Origin: CAADGL01 sp964643885
GTDB taxonomy: Bacteria; Planctomycetota; Phycisphaerae; UBA1845; Fen-1342
DNA: 40,373 nt
Direction: 5' to 3'
NCBI GenBank assembly: GCA_964643885.1
Contig: CAZXUI010000037.1
Coordinates: 1-40,373, forward strand
Part shown: piece after piece, positions 8,093 through 16,380 of the stretch
How positions within the stretch are numbered: position 1 is the stretch's first letter
Layout: the number at the start of each line of letters is the position of its first letter
The notes under the pieces: generated by a model
The model's input: only the letters and a program-made list of their open reading frames with translations
The model's database searches: none
What the model was told of the DNA's origin: nothing
Position numbers and translations under genes: made by a program

Positions 8093-9967
8093 GTGTCAGA
8101 CGAACCTCTGGAGCTGCGGCGGATTCGCTGGGGCGAGGTGTTTCCGTTCGTTCGGCTGCTGGGCACGGTGCGCCGGGCACTTCATCCGCGGCACCTGCTG
8201 CTCGGAACGGCGGCGGTGATCGCCTGCTACCTGGTGGGGCGGGTGTTCGATGCGTCGTGGGGCTGGGCGGACGGCGGCGTGTTGATGGGAGGCGAGGCGG
8301 GGTATCGGCACGAGATTCAGGCATATGTGGGGCTGGATTCGGCCGGGTTCCGCAACTGGGTGGACGAGTCTCGCCGCAGCCAGCGAGCGCTGGCGACGCG
8401 GGCGGCGCGGATGGTTTCGGGCGGCTCGACGACGCAGGAAGCGGGCGATGTGGAGCTCGAGGCGGCGATCGACCGGCTGCGCGGCGGCGACTATCAGCGT
8501 TCGGTGAGCGAGCTGCTGGCGGCGATCGAAAAACGGGTGCGGGACGGGTCGGCGGCGATCCAGGCCGATGGGTCGCTGAGCAGCGAGGCGAAGGCGGAGC
8601 GGCTGGCGCGGCTGCGGGCGTCGGCGGATTTTCTGCGGCTGGCGCTGGCGGGCAAGGACATCTCGCGCTTCGGAGCCAACGAGCGCAGCCGGGCGGTCAG
8701 CACGATCGCGCAGGTGAGCAGCGGCGAGGAGGGCGGGGCGCAGGCGGCGGCGCAGATGACCGCGCAGATTCAGAACTTGCTGGCCCGGGGCATGCAGCTT
8801 TCGGAGCTGGAGCGGCGCCGGCCGGGCGGCGTGTTCATCACGCTGCTCGACTGGGAGATGCGCTGCTTCGCGGGGGCGGTGCAGGGTGTCGTGGCCGGGC
8901 GGTGGGGCTACGGCGGGGGTGCGCTGGATGCGGAGCCGTCGCTGCTGGGCAGCATCGGCTCGGCGGCCGGCGGGGTGATGTGGCTGGTCACGCAGCGGCC
9001 CTGGTATGCAATTGTGTACGGGCTGGCGCACCTGGCGATTTTCGCGTTCTTCGGGACGGCGATCTGTCGCAGTGCGGCGATAGCTTCGGCGCGGGGAGAC
9101 AGTCCGTCGTGGCGCGAGCCGGTGGATTTCGCCTGCGAGAAGTGGCTGGGGTCGTATTTCGCGACGCTGTTTCCGCTGGTGGCGGTCGCGGGTGTCGCTC
9201 TCGTGCTGCTGATCGGCGGCCTGGTGGCGGGAATTCCCGGGGTCGGGCTGCTGATCGGCGGGCCTTTCTACTTCCTGGCGCTGCTGGGCGGCGTGGCGCT
9301 GGCGCTGATCCTGGTCGCCTACGTGGCGGGGTTCCACCTGCTGCTGCCCACTATCGCTGTGGAGGGGTCGGACACCTTCGATGCGCTTTCGCATGCGGGC
9401 GGGTACGTGTTTCAACGCGCGTGGAATCTCGCCTTCTACTCGCTGCTGATGCTGATCTATGGCGGGCTGTCCTTCATCGCCATGCGGCTGGTCGTGCTGC
9501 TGAGCCTCAAGTGCACGCACGCGGTCACGGCGGCCGGGCTGGGCTGGCTGGGGGCGTTCGGCAGCGCCCGGACGGACACGTTCGGCCGGCTGGAGGCGAT
9601 GTGGAGCATGCCGTCGTGGGGGGCCCTGTCGCTGCTGCCGGCGACGGGGGATCAGGCGTTCTGGGGCGAGTTCTTCAACGCGCCGCTGAGCTGGCTGGAG
9701 GCGTTCGGGAGCGTCTTTATCGCGGCCTGGGTGTTCCTCTTCGTGGCGATGCTGGGCGGCTACGTCGTCAGCTTCTACTTCTGTGGCAGCACGGAGATGT
9801 ACCTGCTGCTTCGCCGGGATACGGACGGGGTCGACCCGAGCGAGATTTACTACGAGGACCTGGACTCGCTGGACGATTTCGGGTCGAAAGAGAATGACGA
9901 AACCGGTTCCGGTTCGGTTTCCGGGACGGCTTTGCCGATCGTAAACTCAACAGAGGGCCGTGCGTAG
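8093..9967 (+). CDS. Large multi-span membrane protein, unknown function
   Basis: 624 residues from the GTG at 8093, chosen because GGGAG sits 6 nt upstream; the frame is open further upstream but lacks such a site. A first membrane helix near residues 35-52 is followed by about 200 residues of charged, helical, probably extramembrane sequence. A membrane domain of about six helices then fills roughly residues 295-590 (for example LFPLVAVAGVALVLLIGGL and AWVFLFVAMLGGYVVSFYF). The C-terminal tail is acidic (YYEDLDSLDD) and carries the segment STEMYLLLRRDTDG. I do not recognise the family. The FecR-domain gene starts 79 bp downstream on the same strand, so the two probably form an operon driven by the promoter at 7961-7988. 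Confidence 0.75.
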   Translation: MSDEPLELRRIRWGEVFPFVRLLGTVRRALHPRHLLLGTAAVIACYLVGRVFDASWGWADGGVLMGGEAGYRHEIQAYVGLDSAGFRNWVDESRRSQRALATRAARMVSGGSTTQEAGDVELEAAIDRLRGGDYQRSVSELLAAIEKRVRDGSAAIQADGSLSSEAKAERLARLRASADFLRLALAGKDISRFGANERSRAVSTIAQVSSGEEGGAQAAAQMTAQIQNLLARGMQLSELERRRPGGVFITLLDWEMRCFAGAVQGVVAGRWGYGGGALDAEPSLLGSIGSAAGGVMWLVTQRPWYAIVYGLAHLAIFAFFGTAICRSAAIASARGDSPSWREPVDFACEKWLGSYFATLFPLVAVAGVALVLLIGGLVAGIPGVGLLIGGPFYFLALLGGVALALILVAYVAGFHLLLPTIAVEGSDTFDALSHAGGYVFQRAWNLAFYSLLMLIYGGLSFIAMRLVVLLSLKCTHAVTAAGLGWLGAFGSARTDTFGRLEAMWSMPSWGALSLLPATGDQAFWGEFFNAPLSWLEAFGSVFIAAWVFLFVAMLGGYVVSFYFCGSTEMYLLLRRDTDGVDPSEIYYEDLDSLDDFGSKENDETGSGSVSGTALPIVNSTEGRA

Positions 9968-10046
9968 CTCTCGTTCGGGTGCCAGCCGCGGCTCGCCCCT
10001 CGGGGTGCGACCGCCACCGCGCCGCGTATCTTCGTGGAGTCATGCC

Positions 10047-11111
10047 ATGCGTTGCAGGATGCAATTCTCGGGCCGGGTGGTGGGATCGTGGCTGCTGGCC
10101 GCGGGTTTCGTAGCGATCGCGCGGGCACAGGATGCGGGGGCGCCGCCGGCCGAGCAGGCGCCGTCGACGGCGCCGGCCGCGACGCAGCCGGCGTTGCCGG
10201 AGGGGGCGCAGGAGGTGCTCTGCCGCGTGATCGACGTGTTCGGGGACGCGGAGTGGGCGCCGCTGGAGTCGCAGGCCTGGAAGCCTGTGCAGATGGATGA
10301 CGCCTATTCGCCGGGGACGAAAATCCGCACGGGGGTGCGCTCATCGGTCAAGTTCCAGGTCGGCGACGAGGAGCCGTATACGGCCTTTGTGATCGATTCG
10401 ATCGGGCTGACGTACCTCTCCGAGGTGTACAAGACGGCGGAGATGAAGAAGGTGCGGCTGGGCGTGTCGTACGGGCAGATTCGCGGCGGCGTGGCGGAGG
10501 GCGGGCTGCGGAGCGAGTTCACGATCGACACGCCGGAGGCGACGCTGTCGAAGCGCGGCACGTGGGCGTTCGGGATTTTCTATGAGCGCGGGACGGGGCG
10601 GTTCGAGATATTTCTGCTGGACCGCGGGCTGGTGCAGGCGCTGAACCGCGTTCGCGGGACGCAGCGGGGTGTGCTGCCGGGCGAGCGGGTGACCCAGGCG
10701 ATGCGGCTGTTTCTGGATCAGGCCCAGATCGACCGCAACGTGCCGATCGCGGATGTGCTCGGCCAGAGCGACGTGGAGGTGGCGTTCAACCGGCTTCAGA
10801 ATGACGGGCTGGGCGTGCTGGGGCCGGGGCAGGGGCGGACCTATCTGATCAACCTTTCCAACGCCAGCGCTCAGCAGGCGTTCGGCCAGCTTGCCCAGAA
10901 TGCGCTTCAGCAGGGCGGGGGCTTCGTGCCGCCGCCGCCGGTGCCGACGCTGCGGGCGGAGGGGTTCTTCGGGACCGGGCGGGGGGACGACCTGGTTCGG
11001 GTGCTGATCGAGGCGGACAACCCGCTGGCCAAGGGCGGTCATGCCCGGCCGGGGCAGTACATGTTCCGGCGCTCGGCGCTTCAGGAGTGGTTGCAGCAGA
11101 ATCGGCGGTAG
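10047..11111 (+). CDS. Secreted FecR-domain protein
   Basis: 354 residues. The ATG at 10047 has GTGGAGT at 6-nt spacing. A signal peptide is clear: basic start MRCRMQFSGR, hydrophobic core VGSWLLAAGFVAIA, cleavage probably after ARA. A Pro/Ala-rich linker (about 31-50) leads into a FecR-like beta-rich domain (about 55-200) with the usual pattern: PGTKIRTG, then FTIDTPEATLSKRGTWAFGI. FecR domains occur in anti-sigma regulators and in periplasmic ligand-binding or structural proteins; here there is no membrane anchor besides the signal peptide and no sigma factor next door, so the second role is likelier. The C-terminal 100 residues are Gln/Pro-rich and unlike known domains. The stop codon (11109-11111) abuts the scaffold gap, so the true 3' context is unknown. 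Confidence 0.8.
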   Translation: MRCRMQFSGRVVGSWLLAAGFVAIARAQDAGAPPAEQAPSTAPAATQPALPEGAQEVLCRVIDVFGDAEWAPLESQAWKPVQMDDAYSPGTKIRTGVRSSVKFQVGDEEPYTAFVIDSIGLTYLSEVYKTAEMKKVRLGVSYGQIRGGVAEGGLRSEFTIDTPEATLSKRGTWAFGIFYERGTGRFEIFLLDRGLVQALNRVRGTQRGVLPGERVTQAMRLFLDQAQIDRNVPIADVLGQSDVEVAFNRLQNDGLGVLGPGQGRTYLINLSNASAQQAFGQLAQNALQQGGGFVPPPPVPTLRAEGFFGTGRGDDLVRVLIEADNPLAKGGHARPGQYMFRRSALQEWLQQNRR

Positions 11112-11211
11112 NNNNNNNNNNNNNNNNNNNNNNNNNNNNNNNNNNNNNNNNNNNNNNNNNNNNNNNNNNNNNNNNNNNNNNNNNNNNNNNNNNNNNNNNN
11201 NNNNNNNNNNN
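11112..11211. other. Scaffold gap of 100 N
   Basis: Exactly 100 undetermined bases. A round 100 is the usual placeholder for a gap of unknown size, so the sequences either side need not be adjacent. Nothing can be said about its content. Confidence 0.98.
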
Positions 11212-11824
11212 GCGTGCGCGGCAAAGTACTCGTATGGGCCGGGCGAGGTATCCAGTCAGGCTGAGCGGGCTGGAGATCGACTACGGCGACGGGAGCGAGC
11301 CGGATGTCGTGCCGTGGGTGAACCTGTCGATCGGGAACGAAAGCTCTGCGCGACTGCGAATGCTCTGGCCACGGGCCGCAAAGGCGCTGTTTCACGCCCC
11401 GGCGATGTCACCGCGCGTCCGCTTCAGGCTTGACGTGCGGCAGTTCCGCAGGGCGATCGAGTCGGGAAATCCCAATTGGTATTGGCGCTGCAAGCATATC
11501 GACTGGCGCGTCGTCGCGGCATTCGCGGCGGGCTGGCCGCTGTTGGCTGCTGCTGGCGTCGGGACTGAGACCTGGCACGCGTGGGGGATTGAATTGAGAG
11601 ACCTGGCGCCTTGGGAAACGGACGCAATCGAGCGGCTGGCGACCTTGTCCGAGGGGCCGTTTCGCCGGACCCTCCGGATGCTGCTGATGGTCGCGTTTTC
11701 GGTGCTGTTGGCTGTCGTGGTCTACGTGAATCGGCCGCGGCGAAAGCCGAAGCTGCTGGGGTTCTGGACGACGTCGGCCGGGATCACGACGCGGCGTATC
11801 GACGGGCAGCGACGATTGCGCTAG
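11212..11824 (+). CDS. Membrane-associated protein, possibly 5'-truncated
   Basis: The frame is open from the edge of the scaffold gap; the first ATG after the gap is at 11234, giving 196 residues. The start may equally be lost in the gap. The visible protein has a soluble part with Trp-rich segments (about residues 85-95, NPNWYWRCKHIDW), then two hydrophobic stretches (about 98-112 and 158-175, MLLMVAFSVLLAVVVYV) and a basic tail. I do not recognise it. It ends at a TAG (11822-11824). The same frame then stays open to 12259, so the stop could be a nonsense mutation, an assembly error next to the gap, or a true end before the small gene at 11927. Codon use is less G/C-biased at third positions than in neighbouring genes, which agrees with weak constraint or foreign origin. 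Confidence 0.5.
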
Positions 11825-11926
11825 TACGAGGTATCCGAGGATCCGGATTTGGTCGCGCTGGTGGTCAATCCGCCGGGCGCGTTCGGACCGCACATTGAAC
11901 GAGGACAGACCGGACGGTGGAGTGCG

Positions 11927-12259
11927 ATGCGGCAGGTAATCGCCGAGCGGGCGGGGCTGGCCGATGCGGTTCGCGACGCGCGGCGGAGGCGACGGAGGAG
12001 ATTAGACCGGATCGCGGTGGCGGGTTGGATTATCATCCTGGGGGTGACCGTGTGTCTGGCGTGCGCCTTGCAGGACCCCGAAAGGATCCCCAGGCTATCG
12101 ACTGCGCTGGTCACGTCGGGCGCTATATTCGGCGGTTTGTCAGCAGCGATACGGTTCGAATCATTGCGCGAGACGCGCGAGGGCCGTGCCGTGCTGCGGC
12201 GGTGGTTGCGGCGGTGGCCGGGCGTGAAGACCGCTCGGAGAATCGGTCTATGGGCCTGA
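11927..12259 (+). CDS. Small two-helix membrane protein
   Basis: 110 residues from ATG 11927, with GGAG 4 nt upstream; the open frame extends back to a TTG at 11849 and beyond that to the TAG that ends the preceding ORF. After a basic stretch (RRRRRRRLDR) come two hydrophobic segments (IAVAGWIIILGVTVCLACAL and LSTALVTSGAIFGGLSAAI) and a basic Arg-rich tail. The stop codon overlaps the first ten bases of dapF (12250-12259), which suggests translational coupling if the gene is real. No family recognised. It could also be the 3' half of the ORF upstream, since both share one reading frame. Confidence 0.45.
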   Translation: MRQVIAERAGLADAVRDARRRRRRRLDRIAVAGWIIILGVTVCLACALQDPERIPRLSTALVTSGAIFGGLSAAIRFESLRETREGRAVLRRWLRRWPGVKTARRIGLWA

Positions 12260-13101
12260 AGTTCACGAAGATGCACGGGCTGGGCAACGACTACGTCTAT
12301 GTCAGCCTGCTGGATCAGAAGGTCGACGATCCGCCGGCGCTGGCCCGCGTGATCAGCGACCGGCACCGCGGCGTCGGCAGCGACGGGCTGATCCTGGTCG
12401 CCCCGCCGGACGGGCCGGAGGCCCACGTACGGATGATCATGTTCAACGCCGACGGCTCGCGGGCACAGATGTGCGGCAACGGCATCCGCTGCGTGGCCAA
12501 GCTGGCGTACGAGCGCGGCTGGGCGCGGCACAACCCGCTGCGCGTGGCGACGGACCGCGGCGTGCTGTCGCTGGACCTGACCGTCGAGGGCGGGATCGTC
12601 CGCGAAGTGCGGGTCGACATGGGCGAGCCGATCCTCGATCCGAAGCAGATTCCGGTCGCGGCGGCCGGCGAGCGGGTGGTCGATGCGCCGCTGAGCGTCG
12701 ACGGCCGCGAGCTGCGGATGACGTGCGTGTCGATGGGCAATCCGCACGCGGTCTTCTTTACGGAAGACCTGAACGCGGTGCCGCTGCGGGAGATCGGGCC
12801 GAAGATCGAGCGGCACGAGCGGTTTCCGCAGCGGATCAACGTGCATTTCGTGCAGGTGGTCAACCGCGAGCACGTCCGCATGGCGACGTGGGAGCGCGGC
12901 ACGGGGATCACGCAGGCGTGCGGCACGGGGGCGTCGGCCGTATGCGTGGCGGGTGTGCTGGCGGGGCGAAGTGCGCGGGTGATCACGGCCACGCTGCCGG
13001 GCGGGGACTTGCGGCTGGAGTGGGACGAGAAGAGCAATCACGTGTTCAAGACGGGGCCGGCGACGGAGGTCTTTACGGGGGAGTGGCCTGGGGGCGAGTA
13101 G
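12250..13101 (+). CDS. dapF: Diaminopimelate epimerase
   Basis: 283 residues, normal length for the family. DapF converts LL-diaminopimelate to meso-diaminopimelate in the cytoplasm, the step before lysine and a source of the peptidoglycan cross-linking residue. Both catalytic cysteines are present in their signatures: C75 in MCGNGIRC and C224 in ACGTGAS. Other family marks include the N-terminal KMHGLGNDY, the FNADGS segment before the first Cys and SMGNPHAVFF. The ATG at 12250 overlaps the end of the small upstream ORF, with CGGAG about 9 nt upstream. The presence of dapF in a planctomycete agrees with the now accepted presence of peptidoglycan in the phylum. It converges on clpS; no other dap gene is in the window. 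Confidence 0.96.
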   Translation: MGLKFTKMHGLGNDYVYVSLLDQKVDDPPALARVISDRHRGVGSDGLILVAPPDGPEAHVRMIMFNADGSRAQMCGNGIRCVAKLAYERGWARHNPLRVATDRGVLSLDLTVEGGIVREVRVDMGEPILDPKQIPVAAAGERVVDAPLSVDGRELRMTCVSMGNPHAVFFTEDLNAVPLREIGPKIERHERFPQRINVHFVQVVNREHVRMATWERGTGITQACGTGASAVCVAGVLAGRSARVITATLPGGDLRLEWDEKSNHVFKTGPATEVFTGEWPGGE

Positions 13102-13133
13102 CTCGCTGCCTGCGAGAGCGGCACGGGTTTTTT
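13102..13133 (+). terminator. Possible weak terminator after dapF
   Basis: CTCGC (13102-13106), a 5-nt loop and GCGAG (13112-13116) are followed after 11 nt by six T (13128-13133). The stem is short and the T-run is displaced, so this is only a candidate. It lies in the convergent space between dapF and clpS. Confidence 0.3.
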
Positions 13134-13214
13134 GCACTGGCTATTAGCGGGCGCCACGCTTTCCGAGGTGACGCGCCACCTTCTATGCGGCGGGCGCGGG
13201 CGGGAATCTGTGCG

Positions 13215-13502
13215 TCATGCATCCGGCTCGGCCGTCACGGTTAGTTTGCAGCTCGCGAACTGCTCGACGCAGAGCTCTGCCCGCTCCTTGGTCGTGACGA
13301 GCAGCAGAGCCTGGCCGGCCTCGTGGGCCTCGAGCGTGCAGCGGATGGCCTCGCGCGGCGAGAGCGGCGTGAGCTTGAGAATCGTCTCGATCACGTGGTC
13401 GAAGGTGTTCACCTCGTCGTTGTGCAGAATGACCTTGTAGGGCGGGAGCTGGTGCGTCCGGCTGCTCGTTTTTGGATCCGTAACTGTCTGTGTGTCAGTC
13501 AT
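13215..13502 (-). CDS. clpS: ATP-dependent Clp protease adaptor ClpS
   Basis: 95 residues. ClpS binds proteins with N-degron residues and delivers them to ClpA/ClpC-ClpP for degradation. The core signature YKVILHNDEVNTFDHVIETI (about 22-41) contains the Asn-Asp pair that holds the substrate alpha-amino group, and the C-terminal part has the usual EAHEAGQALLLVTTKERAE pattern. The N-terminal tail, needed to push ClpA toward adaptor mode, is about 20 residues here and rich in Thr. Start ATG at 13502 has GGGAAG upstream on the minus strand. No clpA or clpP is nearby. It is flanked by dapF (convergent) and panC (divergent). Confidence 0.94.
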   Translation of the reverse strand: MTDTQTVTDPKTSSRTHQLPPYKVILHNDEVNTFDHVIETILKLTPLSPREAIRCTLEAHEAGQALLLVTTKERAELCVEQFASCKLTVTAEPDA

Positions 13503-13715
13503 TTACGGCTTCCCGTGCGATCTCGGCCGGCCGGCCGCGAACACCCCGTAACAGTCGAGCTGCGCTGCTCATTCTATCCGCGAGGAGGTCGCTCCGATAC
13601 GGATTCGCCGGCCGGGCGGGTGACCCGGCCGGGCGGGCGAGCGCAATGGATGGGCGTGCGAGCCGGGCGATGAGCTCGCGTTCGCGGCGCTGCCGCGGCG
13701 CCGCGGGATGCGTTC

Positions 13716-13721
13716 TAATAT
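13716..13721 (+). promoter_or_regulatory. Possible -10 element of a leaderless panC transcript
   Basis: TAATAT lies only 5 nt upstream of the panC ATG (13727), where no Shine-Dalgarno sequence is visible. A -10 hexamer this close to a start codon is the pattern of leaderless mRNA. No convincing -35 was seen. Confidence 0.35.
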
Positions 13722-13726
13722 CGCGC

Positions 13727-14587
13727 ATGCAGGTACTGCGGACGATCGACGACGTGCGGCGGGCCGTGCAGGCGGCGCGGGAGCGCGGGCGGCGGGTCGC
13801 GTGCGTACCGACGATGGGGGCGCTGCACGCGGGCCATCTGTCGTTGCTGGAGGCGGCGCGGCGGCCGGATGCGTTCGTGGTGGTGACGATCTTTGTGAAC
13901 CCGACGCAATTCGGCCCGAACGAGGACTTCGCCGCGTATCCGCGCGACGAGGCGGGCGATTTGCGCAAGTGCGAGGCGGGCGGGGCGGATTCGGTCTTCA
14001 TCCCGGCGGCCGGCGAGATGTACGCACCCGGGGCGGCGACGACGGTGCACGTCTCGCGCCTGACGGAGACGCTCTGCGGGCCGTGGCGGCCGGGACACTT
14101 CGACGGCGTGGCGACGGTGGTCTGCAAGCTGCTGAACATCGTGCGGCCTGACACGGCGTACTTCGGGCAGAAGGATGCGCAGCAGTTGGCGGTGATTCGG
14201 CGGATGGTGCGCGATCTGAATCTGCCGGTGGAGATCGTGGGCTGTGAGACGGTGCGCGAGCCGGACGGGCTGGCGCTGTCGAGCCGCAATGCGTATCTGA
14301 CGCCCGAGCAGCGGCAACAGGCGACGTGCCTGTATCGCGCGCTGTGCGAGGCGCGGGCGCGGATCGAGGCGGGGGAGCGCTCGCCGCGCGTGGTGACGGA
14401 GGCGGCCCGGGCGGTGATCGAGGCGGCCGGCCCGGCCGGCATCGACTATGTGGAGGTGGTGGACCCCGAGACGATGCAGCCTGTGGAGCGGATCGAGCCG
14501 CCCGTGCTGGTGGCGCTGGCGGTTCGGATCGGGCGGACGCGCCTGATCGACAACATGCGGGTAGACCGGGCTTTACGAGCGGATTAG
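13727..14587 (+). CDS. panC: Pantothenate synthetase (pantoate--beta-alanine ligase)
   Basis: 286 residues, full length. PanC joins pantoate and beta-alanine with ATP through a pantoyl-adenylate to make pantothenate, the precursor of coenzyme A. The nucleotidyltransferase HIGH-like motif is H34-A-G-H37 in VPTMGALHAGHLSLL. Other marks are FVNPTQFGPNEDF, the FGQKDAQQL segment and LALSSRNAYL, which corresponds to the KMSKS-like loop. The ATG at 13727 gives the usual PanC N-terminus (MQVLRTI); longer in-frame starts upstream would add an unrelated Arg/Ser-rich tail. No ribosome binding site is visible, so it may be leaderless. panB and panD are not in the window. lgt follows 132 bp downstream on the same strand. 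Confidence 0.96.
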   Translation: MQVLRTIDDVRRAVQAARERGRRVACVPTMGALHAGHLSLLEAARRPDAFVVVTIFVNPTQFGPNEDFAAYPRDEAGDLRKCEAGGADSVFIPAAGEMYAPGAATTVHVSRLTETLCGPWRPGHFDGVATVVCKLLNIVRPDTAYFGQKDAQQLAVIRRMVRDLNLPVEIVGCETVREPDGLALSSRNAYLTPEQRQQATCLYRALCEARARIEAGERSPRVVTEAARAVIEAAGPAGIDYVEVVDPETMQPVERIEPPVLVALAVRIGRTRLIDNMRVDRALRAD

Positions 14588-14719
14588 AATCCGTCGAAAG
14601 TGCGGCGGGTGCAATCCGCCCGCATGGGGAGTGATGTTTGTGCGCCGTCCGTGCGCGCGGCCGAGACCCTCCCGCAAACGGTTCTGCGCTCCGGGGGCGC
14701 GGGGCGCACGAGGTCGGTG

Positions 14720-15916
14720 ATGCAACCCGTCGTATTCACGATTCCCTGGCTGAACCGCGACGTTCCGGGCTACGGGCTGATGCTCATGATCGCCTTCATG
14801 GCGGCGATTCTGTGGGCGGCCCGGCGGGCGATGCGTTCGGGGGCGAACCCGGATGTGATCCTGAACTGCGGCTTCATCGCGCTGATCGCCGGGGTGGTCG
14901 GCTGCCGGGCGATGTACGTGGTGCATTACTGGGACCAGTTCAAGAACCGGGGGGACTGGCTGGCGATCACGTGGGCGATCATCGACGTGACCCGCGGCGG
15001 GCTGGAGTTCTACGGCGGGTTCATGCTGGCGACGGTGGTCGTGCTGGCGTATCTGATTCTGTGGAAGCATTCGATCCGCTGGTACATGGACATCATCGCG
15101 CCGTCGGCTGCGCTGGGGCTCGCGATCGGGCGGATCGGGTGCTTTCTGAACGGTTGCTGCTACGGCGGGACGTGCGAGCTGCCGTGGGCGGTGCAGTTTC
15201 CATTCGGCAGCAGCGTGTCCGTGCAGCAGTGGAAGGAGAAGGTGCCGGGCAGCGAGCTGCGCAAGGAGCTGTTGGTCGAGCTGCTGGACACGGGGGTGCA
15301 CGTGCCGCTTCAGCGCGAGAGCCTGGCGGCCAGCGACGAGCAGATCGCGGCCGCGGAGGCCGCCGAGAAGGCGGCGCGGGCGAAGCTGAAGGCGGCGCGG
15401 GAGAAGCTGGCGGCGGCCGGCGCGGGCGGCGGCGCAGAGCTGCGGCGAGAAGTGGCGCGGGCGGAGCGTGAGGCGGAGGCGGCGGCGGGGCGCTTCGGGG
15501 ACATTCGCGCGAACATGAAGAAGTACAACGTGTCGGCGGCGCAGCTTCGTGCCTGGGCGGGTGAGCAGAGGTCCGTGCCGGTTCATCCGACGCAGCTCTA
15601 CTCGACGGTCACGGCGCTGCTGCTGGCGCTGTTTCTGGATGCGCTGTACTGGCGGCGGACGCGTGACGGGCAGGTGATCTGCGCGCTGTTCGTGCTGGAG
15701 CCGGTGACGCGCTGGCTGCTGGAGGTGATCCGGGCGGACAACCCGGTCGACACGGCGGCGATGTTCACGATTTCACAGTTTCTGGCGATTTGCATGATTG
15801 CGCTGGGTGTGGCGGGCTTGCTCGTTCTGCGCACCATGTCGCCTCGGTCGCCGCGGGCGGTTCGTTGGGAACCGCCGGACGCGCCCGCCGCGGGCAAACC
15901 GGCCGCGACGGGCTGA
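14720..15916 (+). CDS. lgt: Prolipoprotein diacylglyceryl transferase with insertion
   Basis: 398 residues, about 100 longer than usual. Lgt moves diacylglyceryl from phosphatidylglycerol to the lipobox Cys of prolipoproteins in the inner membrane. The signature is present: IGRIGCFLNGCCYG (136-149) with the essential Arg at 138, and HPTQLY (289-294). The equivalent of E. coli His103 is Tyr98 in GLEFYGG, a replacement common in other phyla. Between the two signatures about 140 residues occur where E. coli has about 55; the extra part (about 165-285) is an Ala/Glu/Lys/Arg-rich probable coiled coil containing repeated AAREKL/AKLKAAR patterns. The ATG at 14720 has GAGG at 6 nt. The C-terminal tail is soluble and Pro-rich. 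It precedes the ExbB/ExbD cluster and may be read with it. Confidence 0.93.
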   Translation: MQPVVFTIPWLNRDVPGYGLMLMIAFMAAILWAARRAMRSGANPDVILNCGFIALIAGVVGCRAMYVVHYWDQFKNRGDWLAITWAIIDVTRGGLEFYGGFMLATVVVLAYLILWKHSIRWYMDIIAPSAALGLAIGRIGCFLNGCCYGGTCELPWAVQFPFGSSVSVQQWKEKVPGSELRKELLVELLDTGVHVPLQRESLAASDEQIAAAEAAEKAARAKLKAAREKLAAAGAGGGAELRREVARAEREAEAAAGRFGDIRANMKKYNVSAAQLRAWAGEQRSVPVHPTQLYSTVTALLLALFLDALYWRRTRDGQVICALFVLEPVTRWLLEVIRADNPVDTAAMFTISQFLAICMIALGVAGLLVLRTMSPRSPRAVRWEPPDAPAAGKPAATG

Positions 15917-15968
15917 CCTGCGCGCCGGCGGCGCGGCCCGCGCGCGCCGGCGATGAGGAGGGATGCTG

Positions 15969-16352
15969 ATGAGCGACGAGCAGAAGAAGATCATCGTAGA
16001 CGACGACTGGAAGGCGGAGGCGCAGCGCGAGAAGGAGCGGCTGGCGCAGGAGACGAGCCAGGCGAAGGCCGGCGAGATTCCGACGCCGGATTTCGCCGAG
16101 CTGCTGAACCTGATCGTGATGCAGGCGATGGTGGGGCTGGGCATGCTCTCCGGCCCGGGCGGCGAGCGCATTGCGCCGGACCTGGCGGTGGCCAAGCACT
16201 TCATCGACCTGCTTCAGGTGCTGGAGGACAAGACCAGGAACAACCTGACGCCGGATGAGAAGCGCCTGCTCGACCAGGTGCTCTACGAGATGCGGATGCG
16301 CTACGTGCAGGTTTCGTCCGGCGGCGGAGCTATGCCGCCCGGCGTCTCCTGA
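15969..16352 (+). CDS. DUF1844 family protein
   Basis: 127 residues from the ATG at 15969, which has GAGGAGG at 7-nt spacing; the earlier ATG at 15963 touches that site and is unlikely. The C-terminal two-thirds match DUF1844: FAELLNLIVMQAMVGLGML, then VAKHFIDLLQVLEDKT, NLTPDEKRLLDQVLYEMRMRYV. The family is small, helical and of unknown function, widespread in planctomycetes and acidobacteria. The N-terminal 35 residues are charged and likely disordered or coiled coil. It heads the run VWA - exbB - exbD - exbD - TPR, with 28 bp to the VWA gene, so a role with that complex is a reasonable guess and nothing more. Confidence 0.88.
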   Translation: MSDEQKKIIVDDDWKAEAQREKERLAQETSQAKAGEIPTPDFAELLNLIVMQAMVGLGMLSGPGGERIAPDLAVAKHFIDLLQVLEDKTRNNLTPDEKRLLDQVLYEMRMRYVQVSSGGGAMPPGVS

Positions 16353-16380
16353 GCGCGGCGGCCGGAGGCCGCAGAGGAAG

